Source: Oasisia sp. SBJ-2009
Taxonomy: Eukaryota > Annelida > Polychaeta > Sabellida > Siboglinidae
Assembly (NCBI GenBank): GCA_964017155.1
Contig: OZ024855.1
Span: 56,675,435 to 56,739,434, forward strand
Length of the DNA: 64,000 nucleotides
Direction of reading: 5' to 3'
The translations under genes and the position numbers were made by a program. How positions within the stretch are numbered: the stretch's first letter is position 1; each line of letters starts with the position of its first letter. Below the pieces are notes generated by a model that did no database searches, had not been told where the DNA came from, and worked only from the letters and a program-made list of their open reading frames with translations. Positions 13,287 to 25,000 of this stretch are shown one piece after another.

Positions 13287-14240
13287 GAGTCGATCGATGG
13301 GGGACGGGGGGGGGGGGGACGCGTCCCCCCCACTTTTCAGGGTGGGGGGACAGCATAGGAATTGTCCCCCCTACTTTTTAGTACAGACAAATTGCGAGGC
13401 ATATAGCCTGACGCAACACGCCTCTCTCTTAAAAGCCGCTACACGGGACTACCTAGACAATAAACTCGCGATATGAAGTTCAGCAAAGTTATTTATCGCA
13501 AATTAACACGAGGCAAACAAGTTTTTTTAATCCGTGATAGTTATTTAAACACACGTAATATTTTAGTGTATTGAACGAAATGTTAGACAACTCTTCATAG
13601 TAGTCATCCCAGTAGAGTTATCGAACAGCCCGTGGCATTTATACGAAAAATGCTTTGTTATTTCGCTGCACATTGATGATGTACAAGTCGGAAAGTGTAT
13701 AACTACTGAAAAATGTAAGCAGCTGCCGGGCTCTATCAGTTTGCAACCTTGTGTTAATAAAAAATTATTATTTATAGGCTGTAGCCATCAAGCACATTTT
13801 AAATGATGAAATTTGTGTTGCACTTTCACCCCTCGCTGCAGCTTATCACCCACGGCTGAAGCGGCGGATTCATGTACTCTGTGCAACTAATTATTCCCAT
13901 ATGAGTGATGAAATATTTCTTTGCCAAAATGTTGGATTGGGAAGTTCACCACAGGCACAGCATGGGCGTCGATCAGTGGGGGACGAGGGGGACGCTGACC
14001 ACCCGACGGCCTGAGGGGGTTAGCATAGGAAATGTCCTCATACTTTTTCAGTTCATAAAACAAATTTATAACCATATATAGCGAAACTGATCACTCCCCT
14101 CTCTTAAAAATCCTACATCGGTCTAGTAGTAAAATTAATAATAAGAACTAAACTTCCGACTACCTAGTGGACAATCCCTAGATAAATTGCTTGCAACTTA
14201 ATCTTAGTACAGTAAATATTCATCATGCCGGGCTCTGTAA
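13287..14240 (+). repeat. Composite interspersed repeat with G7-ACGCGT-C7 palindrome
   Basis: Two related modules each start with a GTCGATCRGTGGGGGACG-type motif, at 13288 and 13965. The first contains the palindrome at 13312-13331 and paired CCCCACTTTT / GGTGGGGGGACA segments. The second runs on to a GCCGGGCTCTGT segment. Matching modules occur on the minus strand at 51350-51626 and 49930-50640, in the same relative order. No ORF or clear TIRs. Its class is unknown. Confidence 0.7.
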
Positions 14241-14647
14241 TTTTGCACCCTTGTGTTGATATATTAACTCGACAATGGCAACACCTAATGAATGGTTGAC
14301 CATTCAATGTGTCCACTGAGAGACAAATCTTTAGAGAGAAATAATGCATTAGTTTCATTTTCATAAAATGTTATGATATGGTGCCAACTATATTATAGCA
14401 CACATACTGCCGCAGTTTTAATCAACCATGTCTCAGTTTGTTTACATGGTAGCATGCTATTTTCAAAGGCGTTGCGGGGCAGATTACAAATTATGTGTAT
14501 CATATGTCACCATGACTTGACTGATACAGAGTTATGTATTGTAACACGATTTGAACATGAAACCGAATGGATAACTTTTATTCGAGCAGTCACCATTATG
14601 TTGTTTTACATCAACTAATACGTGTTGTCCAAAGAAGCCAGTGAACA

Positions 14648-15272
14648 GAGGCAAGTGGTGCCAAGAAGACACTTCCAACATAACAAGAGGCAAGTGGTGC
14701 CAAGAAGACACTTCGAACGTATCAAGAGGCAAGTGGTGCCAAGAAGACACTTCCAACGTATCAAGAGGCAAGTGGTGCCAAGAAGACACTTCCAACATAT
14801 CAAGAGGCAAGTGGTGCCAAGAAGACACTTCCAACGTATCAAGAGGCAAGTGGTGCCAAGAAGACACTTCCAACGTATCAAGAGGCAAGTGGTGCCAAGA
14901 AGACACTTCCAACGTATCAAGAGACAAGTGGTGCCAAGAAGACACTTCCAACGTATCAAGAGGCAAGTGGTGCCAAGAAGACACTTCCAACGTATCAAGA
15001 GACAAGTGGTGCCAAGAAGACACTTCCAACATATCAAGAGGCAAGTGGTGCCAAGAAGACACTTCCAACGTATCAAGAGGCAAGTGGTGCCAAGAAGTCA
15101 CTTCCAACGTATCAAGAGGCAAGTGGTGCCAAGAAGACACTTCCAACATATCAAGAGGCAAGTGGTGCCAAGAAGTCACTTCCAACGTATCAAGAGGCCA
15201 GTGGTGCCAAGAAGACACTTCCAACATAACAAGAGGCAAGTGGTGCCAAGAAGACACTTCCAACGTATCAAC
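14648..15272. repeat. 39-bp minisatellite, 16 copies
   Basis: The unit is AAGTGGTGCCAAGAAGACAC followed by TTCCAACGTATCAAGAGGC, repeated 16 times with few substitutions (GAC/GTC, CGTATC/CATATC, GGC/GAC). Because 39 is divisible by 3 and the unit lacks stops in several frames, long ORFs appear on both strands. They have no start context, splice context or domain, so the array is taken as non-coding. Confidence 0.92.
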
Positions 15273-16084
15273 ATCTAAATGTTCAATGATAAGAGTAGCA
15301 ATTTTACGACTTACTGCACGTCCAATCATTTAGGCTCAATTTAATTATACCTGAAGTTGTATAATATAAAACTCCTTGAAATCCAACGATTTTTACCATA
15401 TTTCCTATGTTCAAAATCCAAATTGTCCCCACCATTTATCACTTTCCCTGACCTTGTTGATACATTGTTCCTGTTGCTACCACAAATCTCACAACTTACA
15501 AACGAAATATTTAAACAGTAAAACACTAGATACTCATGTGAAATGGAGTAATGCATACATATTTTATTGCAGGACACCAACAAAATACAAAACAAAACAG
15601 TATAAAATTATTACTAATAGCGCATACAGACATGTATTTAAAGCAATGAAATTATAGCGACATGTTTGTGTAAATATGTGAAGATGTTCCGCAGCTACAA
15701 ATTCATCGCCAGATCAGTTTCTAAATGTTTGTAATATTAATATGAACGAGATTTAATGCACAGCACTAAACGTTGTCAGCTGATGGTATAAATAAATAAC
15801 AAATACAAGTTATCAACCGGGGTACTGAAAAACTTCTGAACCAACATTCACTATTTCACTATTCGAAAATCTGATGTTTACTTTCATATTTTATACAGTA
15901 ATGCTCAAACTAGAAACATATTTCGCTTGTTTTATAACACTTCCTTAGCCAACAGTGTCAGTGGCATTGATAACATCTCATGAATGTTTACTAAAAAAAA
16001 ATGGTGTAACCAGCTTTTAAAGGATTTTAGCTGCTGAGAACCCTGAACAAAATGGCAACATGGCTACGTAACCAATGGCAACGA
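15273..16084. other. 3' flank of TCP1; no gene seen
   Basis: Contains the 3' UTR of the minus-strand TCP1 gene. A reverse-complement AATAAA (TTTATT on plus) is near 15560, and a weaker TTTATA-type signal near 15890. No other gene is recognisable. Confidence 0.4.
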
Positions 16085-19000
16085 TCACATGCCCTCAGCG
16101 AATTCGTCATCACCCTGCTGTGACTGTTCCGGCTGCAACTTGATCATGTCGTCGATTCTCAGAATCGTAATCGCCGCTTCTGTTGCGAATTTCAGACTCT
16201 TGATTTTAGAAACTGCCGGTTCAAACACACCTGCCTTCTTGTTGTCACGGACGACGCCCTCGTAAAGGTCAAGGCCAACCCTGCAGAAATAAAGAATGCG
16301 AGTTTTGAAATATGCACTGATGTAGTGTTTTTTTATAATGTTTATGTGCAGTCTTTGTTTAGTTATTTTTTACAAACAAAATATGTTGTTTAATTAACTG
16401 CATACATATCAATTAGGAAATCATCATCGAAATCAGCTAAGTATTTTTGGAAGAGATGTATTTTGGTTGTACCATGCATGGTTTGTCTCCCTCGTTATGG
16501 CCACACTGTGACTCGAGGAAGTCTATGGAATATGCACGGTCCTATCCACACCAGTCCGAGAGGGCCGGGGACAGGGTTACTCTCCAACATTGTGGAATGG
16601 GAATACACCTCATGTGCCCACTAGGGGCAGTCAGCTCCCGTACGCCACGCAGACAGAGCCCGGCAGTGCCAGAGTACACTGGACTGTCAGGATGTCAATG
16701 TTGGGTTTACATAAACTGATCCCGTGTTAATCTATTCATTGTTCATTCATCGTACATATGATACATGACGTTAATATCGGCACAATGAAAATATAATTTC
16801 TGTGGATTTGACTGCACAGTCTATGATAAATCAGAATTTTTTATTATTATTGCAAGCACTTACTCTTTCTCTTGAAGATTAATTTTGGGTTTTACAACAA
16901 TGCTGTATAGAAGTGATGTGGATTACACAAAGACACACGTTCCATCCTGCTACAGTGGATGGGTGTGGCAGTGTGGAACAATGTGAAACAATACAGTTTA
17001 CAGGATTTACTAAACTTACAAGGCCATCCGTAACCATAGTAACCTATCAAACAATTCAGTAGACAAGAATAAATTGCTTGGAGAGACCATGATTTAGAGG
17101 GTTCACAGATGGATGGAAGGACAGATAGTTTTGACCATAAACAAATGTGTATGTAAACAATATACTACACATGTTTAAACCATGTAACTTACATCATTAA
17201 CGAAGCACAATTTTTCGTAAAAAACATGATAAATATTTTTGGTGTCATTAATCACTGATAGTACAGTAAAGTTAGTTCTCATGTAGCACAGTATCCAGTC
17301 CTTAGCACTGCTTAAAGTATGTACACTTTACCTGTTCACTCAAACACCATCTCAACTTCTATGACAGGACTGAATGTTGTAGCTTTACCTTACTAGCAAA
17401 CATCTTTTGCGCAAACTCTTACATTTGTATTTAGTGATCCTGTCTTTATTACTGTCTAATAAATCATGCAAATGGACAATGCCGAGACGGATGACGTACC
17501 ATTTGAGTTCCTTGTGCTCCAGTTTCATCTGCGATGTGTTGTGGTAGGCACGCAGCTTGGCGACGAGGTCTGTCGAGTCCTTCGCTGCATTCACTGCGAG
17601 TTGCTTCGGGATTGTGAGAAGGGAGCGGGCATACTCGGCAATGGCCAACTGCTCCCGTGAACTCTGAAACACAAAACACCATCACCATTGTAAATGTTAG
17701 AACTCACTTTAGACATTGTTTGTGTCATGGAAACTTGCAACGTTTTGATCCATTGGCTGTCACGCGCTGATGTCGTATGACGTGGCTCAAGAAATGTTTT
17801 TGGCATCTTGGAGCCACGAAAAATAATTTCCATGCCATCATCATTGCAGTCATGCTGTCAAAAAAGGCTGTAGCCAACAAGAACGTAAGATATACAAATA
17901 TACACGTATTGAACGATATCGGGTGGTTTGGTTTCAGCATATTGTGTTGGGCAACCTGTAAAACTGGGACAAATCTGGAATTTCACATGAATCGAATACC
18001 CTTGAAATTTCAAATACGAATCGAATATTCCATCGCTTCAAATTTGATTACAATATTGATTGTTGTTGAGATGTCTTGCCGGGACCTGATCTAACTTGAA
18101 CTAATCATAAACTTATCATAAACCCTAACCCTTAACCAGACCTCTCGACCCAATACCGATATTACAGACATATGTAAGGAACTGCTGCCAATGATGCGAT
18201 GACACTGCGTTGCTAGCGAGTTTAGCGCGAGTTTGTTTTGTGAATTTTGTTTGTTTGTTTTAGTAATCATAGTGATTTTATTTTGTAAACCTAATGTCTG
18301 TATATGTATATAAGATATGCGAGGAGTAGTTTGGCAGTTGTATGTTGTCATTTTCATAGTTATGTCAGAAAGTAAAACATCGTCCGGGACCGGTAGAGGA
18401 CATGAAGTAAAATATTCTAGCAATATTCGTTTAGCAAGCTGTCGATTTTCAAATTTAATAATGGAAAAAGGCTTGAATATTCAATATTTTGAATACAAAT
18501 CATATGATGTCCCATCCACAGCAAGCTAATGAGCCATAATACATTTGGAAAAACTGAGTGCTAACCACAAGAAACAGTGTTTGTAATTTAAACTTTGCTT
18601 CCATGAAAGCAACATTCAGATTATAAACTTTCCTGGAAATATCATAGATGTTGGAAGTTTAACAACATTCTTTGAAAGTTTATCGTGATTGCAATGTCTC
18701 AGTATATAACACAACTGATTCAGTAAACGGTCTTTTAATAATTACAGCTATGGAACAGCTAACTGCCCTTTAAATACAGACAGAAACTTTGATTGCAGTA
18801 GTACTAATTCACGTGGAAGAGAAGGCAATGTTCTCATGTACCATGCATGGTTTGTCTCCCTCTTTATGGCCACACTGTGACTCGAGGAAGTCTATGGAAT
18901 ATGCACGGTCCTATCCACACCAGTAGAAGAGGGCCGGGGACAGGGTTACTCTCCAACATTGTGGAATGGGAATACACCTCATGTGCCCACTAGTGACTGT

Positions 19001-22000
19001 CAGCTCCCGTACGCCACGCAGACAGAGCCCGGCAGTGCCAGAGTACACTGGACTGTCAGGATGTCAATGTTGGGATACTTTTTTAAAAGAATTGTTATTA
19101 CTAGTTATGTATATTTTAGTGACTGTATTTTAGGCATATTTTACATAGTTTATAGTAGTACGTTGTTTTATGTATATGTGCATATGTTTGTGAAGTGCTC
19201 AAGAGCAATTTTATTACTATAATAAACCATGTCTTTATTGATCCCAAACCCACAAATAGTAAGGGGGAAAAAGTCAGAATTTCACTCCGACATTCAGCGA
19301 ATCAATGATATCTACATTTAAGACCACCACGAATTGGACAAAGTACAATGGATCCAGCAAATGTCCTGCTAATGATTGCCACTTCATGCTAAGAATTACC
19401 ACCCCAAGCTAAGGTTGACGCAATGGACAAGATAATTTAATGCATAAACTAAACTTACGAGCGACGTGGCGAAGTTCTCGAGATAGATGCTGAGGGCGGC
19501 CTCCACAGCCCCACCCCCCGGCACGACCAACTTCGACTCTAGTACACGCTTCACCACACAGAGGGCGTCGTGCACGGAGCGCTCCATTTCGTCCACCATG
19601 TAATCGTTGGCGCCACGCAGGATGATGGAAGCAGCCGACCTGGCCTTGGGTCTGCAAACACACGCAGACATCTTCATGTGGGGAAGGGAACCGAGTTAAA
19701 CCACCGTGAAGCAGTGTGAACCACCATAAACACCTTAATCTCTAGTGTGCAAAAAATTACTGTCATTGTGTTTGTTTACGAGTGATCACGTCGTATCAGA
19801 GGGTGTTGGCTGGCTGAATAAACTTGCAGTTGATGTAGACAACTAGAGATCACCTTTGTCTTGCTGCAAAACCATAAATACTTGTAGTGGTTAATAGTAA
19901 TAATTTTTTCTTTTATTTATGAAGTTAACCCTTTACTCCCCAACTTGTCGTCACTTTTTTTAACCAGCTATGTGTTAGGGATATGATTTTCTTCTTCCTC
20001 TTATACACCCAAAATCTTTTGTTGATTATTTTATGTACTGGAATGGAAGTTTATGAATGAGCAGTTTATATAAAAAATTCACAAAGACACTGAAGCACCT
20101 GGTATTTTGCATAATCTTTTTGTATTCGATTAATCGAAACACCTTCCCACATAAAAAAAAAATTTGTTTGCGTAATCAGTAACCGACCCGCGCACATTTG
20201 GTATCATCAGATAGCTGACAGATTTTTCAAAATGGTGTATATTTATTCATGAGCAATTTGAATGACAGCGAGTTACACGTGGCCAGACAAAACATGTGAT
20301 AAATTTGATGCCAAAATTTGGGTAGTTTACTACGCCTTTCGTGACAAATTTACGCACTCATTCATAAAGGCCCGACCCCCACATACGTGGTACCAATAGA
20401 AAGCTCCGTTCTTGCCCAATCAGGGAAAAATAAATACGTGAATGAAACTGGTCTAGCGAATCAGAAGCAAGCTTTCAAACACTGCGTCATCTTCCCGCCG
20501 AGCAGACGTAAACAACAAGATGGCAGGCATTCGTTGTCAAAGAACTTTCCAGATCCAAACGTTTACTTCGGAATATCTCAAGTTACCGCGTCTATGTTTC
20601 GACAAAACAACTGACAGTATTCAAGAATGTGTCTATTATACTATTTTTGATGTGAAAATTCGACCATTTGTCAGCGCAATGTGTCACCGTTCGCGCGACG
20701 GGTTTGCGCCGGTGGAGAATGTAGCAGCAATCGGCCGGCCTAAAATGGCCTACCGCGTTGTTGAAAAAAAATCGTTAAAATAAAAGTTCTCAACGGATTT
20801 GATTCATATTTGTTTTATTTGGCAGCTAATATGTATGTTTGTCTCACTGGAAGTAGGAAATGTGTTCGCTCAGTAATTATTTAGGAACGGGATAGTGCAT
20901 TTATTTTTTTCATATTTCTTTGGATGACGTTCAGCTAATAATATCACCGTGAGTGTCTGACATAATAGAGATAGTATAATTTTATTATAATAAAGAATTC
21001 ATTTGGCAGTAAAATGATATATAATTCATATTTTTATGATAAGTATTTGCAGAGTTATGATTTTTATTGTAACAGTATGGAAAACTGAATTTTCGCTGGC
21101 CGGTCGCAGGGTTAAACTAAAAGCGCCTCAAGCGACCCCCTCACAACAGTGATACAACACTCACCCTTTGATGAAGATGAGTTCGTCATCACAGATGCGG
21201 TCCTGCACCACCTCCTCTGCCTGGCCCAGCAAGGACGCCTCAAAGGTCTCTTCGCCCTCCAGGTTCGCCATTGTCACTATCAGCTGACCTACACACAACA
21301 AGACATATAAGTAACAGTAAATTCTTATATTGCGCAGTATCCATTGCTTTAAATTTTACTCCATGGCAGGTTAGTTCCGTTTAACCCCATCTTGATTTCT
21401 CTTGGATTTCCAGTCACGCAGTGGTGAAAGGCCCTTTTAGAAAAGCATATCATAAAACAGGCAAGTGAATAAAATGCCTGCATATGGGGCCAGTTACAAA
21501 GACATAATCAATTACGACAACACTGTAAACTATGGTACAATCGCAACTAACCCCCCGTTGCCTTGGCGATCCTGCGTAGATCCGCCTTCTTGCATCGCCG
21601 AACGGCCATGGCACCCGCCTCCACAAAGTACTTGAGACAAAGGTCGTCAATGCCCCCAGTAGTCAGGATCACATTCGCCCCAACCGCCAGGATCTTCTTG
21701 ATTCGCTCCTTCGTGATGTCCATCTCCCTGTGGAGAAAGGGTTAACATGATGTTATATTGTCAAGAAGGAGGACAAAGACCACAGAAAAGCAGCATCTCG
21801 TGAAAGAAAACACACGCATTTCTATGAACGGCATCACTAGGTGTGCAATATTTTATGCATCCAGCTCTTTCACACATTTGTAGTTCAACCTACATGACTT
21901 ATTTGTAATTGTTATAAACTACTGTGACTAATCGTACACTTTTAGGCACCTCTCAGTTACCACACATTCATCCACAGGTACCCTCCGTTGTTTATAATTA

Positions 22001-25000
22001 CAATAAACCTGCCCACACCAGCAAGTGGTGTCAAACCCAATAGCTCAAGACGAGAGGTCTTAATCTTGACCGCTGGGCCCCGCCTACCTCTGTCGGATGC
22101 CGTCCAGTTTCTCTGGTGTCTCCAGCAGAATCTGCACTCCCATCTTCATCTTGGCCTTCATCAGTCCAAAGTCCAGACAGGCAATCTTTGCTCCGACAAC
22201 CTTCTTTGTCATCGCTGAAACACACCAAACACAACGTATAGCACAACATAAATCTTCCGTAGTTGTGTTTAACTTGATAAGATTTTATGTCATGATCATC
22301 AGATATATATATATATATATATATGTATATGTGTGGCACATAAAAATCTTCTGCAGTCGTGCTTAAGAGTTTATGTCATGATCATCAGATACAGTCAAAT
22401 AAATTATGGAACAATATAGAATGAAATTAATCAAAAGTAGTTATACAAAAGAATGTAATGGAAAAAAAGCAGCCATGATGCATTAATTGTTGTGCCACGT
22501 GCATAATTTTTTTAGTGTAGACTATTCAATGTATAATAACAAAATTGTTTTTTATACACCCTTTTACGCAGACAATAAAAAAATTCTTGAATCAAAATAG
22601 TACAAATTAAACAGAATAAAAAGCCAACTTATTATTAGTAGTACTTTATTTATTTTCACCCTGAATAAAATACAGCAATCCTGAAAGATGAAGACAGACA
22701 ATTGCTGGGAATTACAGTCATTCACCAAACACCACTCAATGTGGGCGCCCTTACCCTGGGAAGCCACGGTGCAGTTGAGGGCGTACCCCGCCACCAGCAT
22801 ACTCTCCCGACTGCTCCTGCCCTTGGCCTTGAGGATGTTGATGGCCTTGATGGGGTAACGGAAGCCACCCTTCCCGTCCGACGTCTTCACAGCGGTCGCA
22901 GCATCCACCACCATGTTGGAGAAGAACGCAGAGTCACTGGGCATCAAGCGGTCAAGGACAAACACATTCCCGCTCTCGCGGTCAGCTTCGTTGCTAAGTT
23001 TGTTCAACGCTGTCGTTTCGAAGGTCATCATCATCGGATATAGTTTCTTCGCCAAAACTATCAAATAAACCATCCAAAACATACCATGGCAAATCACTGG
23101 TTGAAATACTGCCTTCCGCCATTGTGGCCACAGTAGATTTGGGTAATCCATGTTCAAAAACTGGAAAAATTTCCATAAATTATTACTGACCAATAATAAA
23201 TTATAAAACCGATTAAATGCATAATTTATTCAGCTTGGCCATCATATAAGATAGCTTTGCCATGTGTTCACATTGTAGTTACAATAAAACATTGGCATGT
23301 GTAAACTGTAATGACAAGTACACAATACGTGGCTCCGTGAAGTGGATAATTATGAGTTAAAACATCTTTAATGGCAAAGATTGCTAAATCCTGACAAGCA
23401 GCCTGCCATACAGAAGTCTCACAACAAGTGGTAGATGCTAGAAGGGCATCTTCTTCGCCTTTTCCCACTAGGTGGGGGTCAATGGCCGAAATTTTTGATT
23501 TCCAGAATGTTGCTTCACTTCACTGTTTATAAAATACGAAAAATGTTTAAAATGTTACTGTTACCAGAAGTTCAGACATCCTGAGTGTAGCAGAACTGTT
23601 ATGATCAAGATATATTATTGACTAAACATGTCCGCTATGTGTGCAAACATTATGGCAATAGAAAAACCAGAATGCATTCTGCACACATGCAGCTGTTGTA
23701 CCCCACAGTATATACTCCACGGGTTAAGTGTGAACCCATAAGCAAGTTGAGTGGGAATCTGGCTATGGTTCTCTGGGTCTGTGACACCATAACACTCAAG
23801 GATACGGTCCAATGATCTTGCTGGACATGCTGGTCTTGGCTACGTTGATGATACATTCTCGCCCCAAGTCCTCCGTGCTGATGGTCATGTTCTCCTGGAT
23901 GTACTTGCACGCCTCTCTGTCAGACAGGACGGACACGTCATGATAACACTGGGACGGACACGTCATGATAACACTGGGACGGACGCGTCACGATAACACT
24001 GGGACGGACGCGTCACGATAACACTGGGACGGACGCGTCACGATAACACTGGGACGGACGCGTCACGATAACACTGGGACAGACGCGTCACGATAACACT
24101 GGGACAGACGCGTCATGATAACACTGGGACAGACGCGTCACGATAACACTGGGACACACGCGTCACGATAACACTGGGACACACGCGTCATGATAACACT
24201 GGGACACACGCGTCATGATAACACTGGGACACACGCGTCACGATAACACTGGGACACACGCGTCTCGATAACACTGGGACACACGCGTCACGATAACACC
24301 GGGACAGACGCGTCACGATGACACCGGGACAGACGCGTCACGATAACACCGGGACAGACGCGTCACGATGACACCGGGACAGACGCGTCACGATAACACC
24401 GGGACAGACGCGTCACGATAACACCGGGACAGACGCGTCACGATAACAACGGGACAGACGCGTCACGAGACAGACACGTCATGATAACACTGGGACGGAC
24501 GCGTCATGATAACACTGGGACGGACGCGTCATGATAACACTGGGACGGACGCGTCATGATAACACTGGGACGGACGCGTCATGATAACACTGGGACGGAC
24601 GCGTCATGATAACACTGGGACGGACGCGTCATGATAACACTGGGACGGACGCGTCATGATAACACTGGGACGGACGCGTCATGATAACACTGGGACGGAC
24701 GCGTCATGATAACACTGGGACGGACGCGTCATGATAACACTGGGACGGACGCGTCATGATAACACTGGGACGGACGCGTCATGATAACACTGGGACAGAC
24801 ACGTCATGATAACACTGGGACAGACACGCCATAATAGCTATATAAGGATTTGATTTTTGGATCAACAAAATTCATTTCGTAGAGGTTTTAAAATGAGCCA
24901 CCGAGTGGACAGGTGGAAAACACATTCTATAACTATTTACACTGAACACTTGGACTGGATTATGTTCACAGGCCCACAACTATCTGCCGGGACATTTTGA

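Noticed and set aside
14532..15329. 265-codon minus-strand ORF and 153-230-codon ORFs on both strands
   Set aside because: They are read-through of the 39-bp minisatellite, whose unit length is divisible by three. No domain or gene context.
20387..20783. Coding exon between TCP1 exons 9 and 10
   Set aside because: TCP1 phases join without it and no domain is seen. It lies inside the piggyBac-like element.
23926..24832. CRISPR-like regular array
   Set aside because: Units are contiguous with no unique spacers, in an intron of an animal gene. It is a minisatellite.
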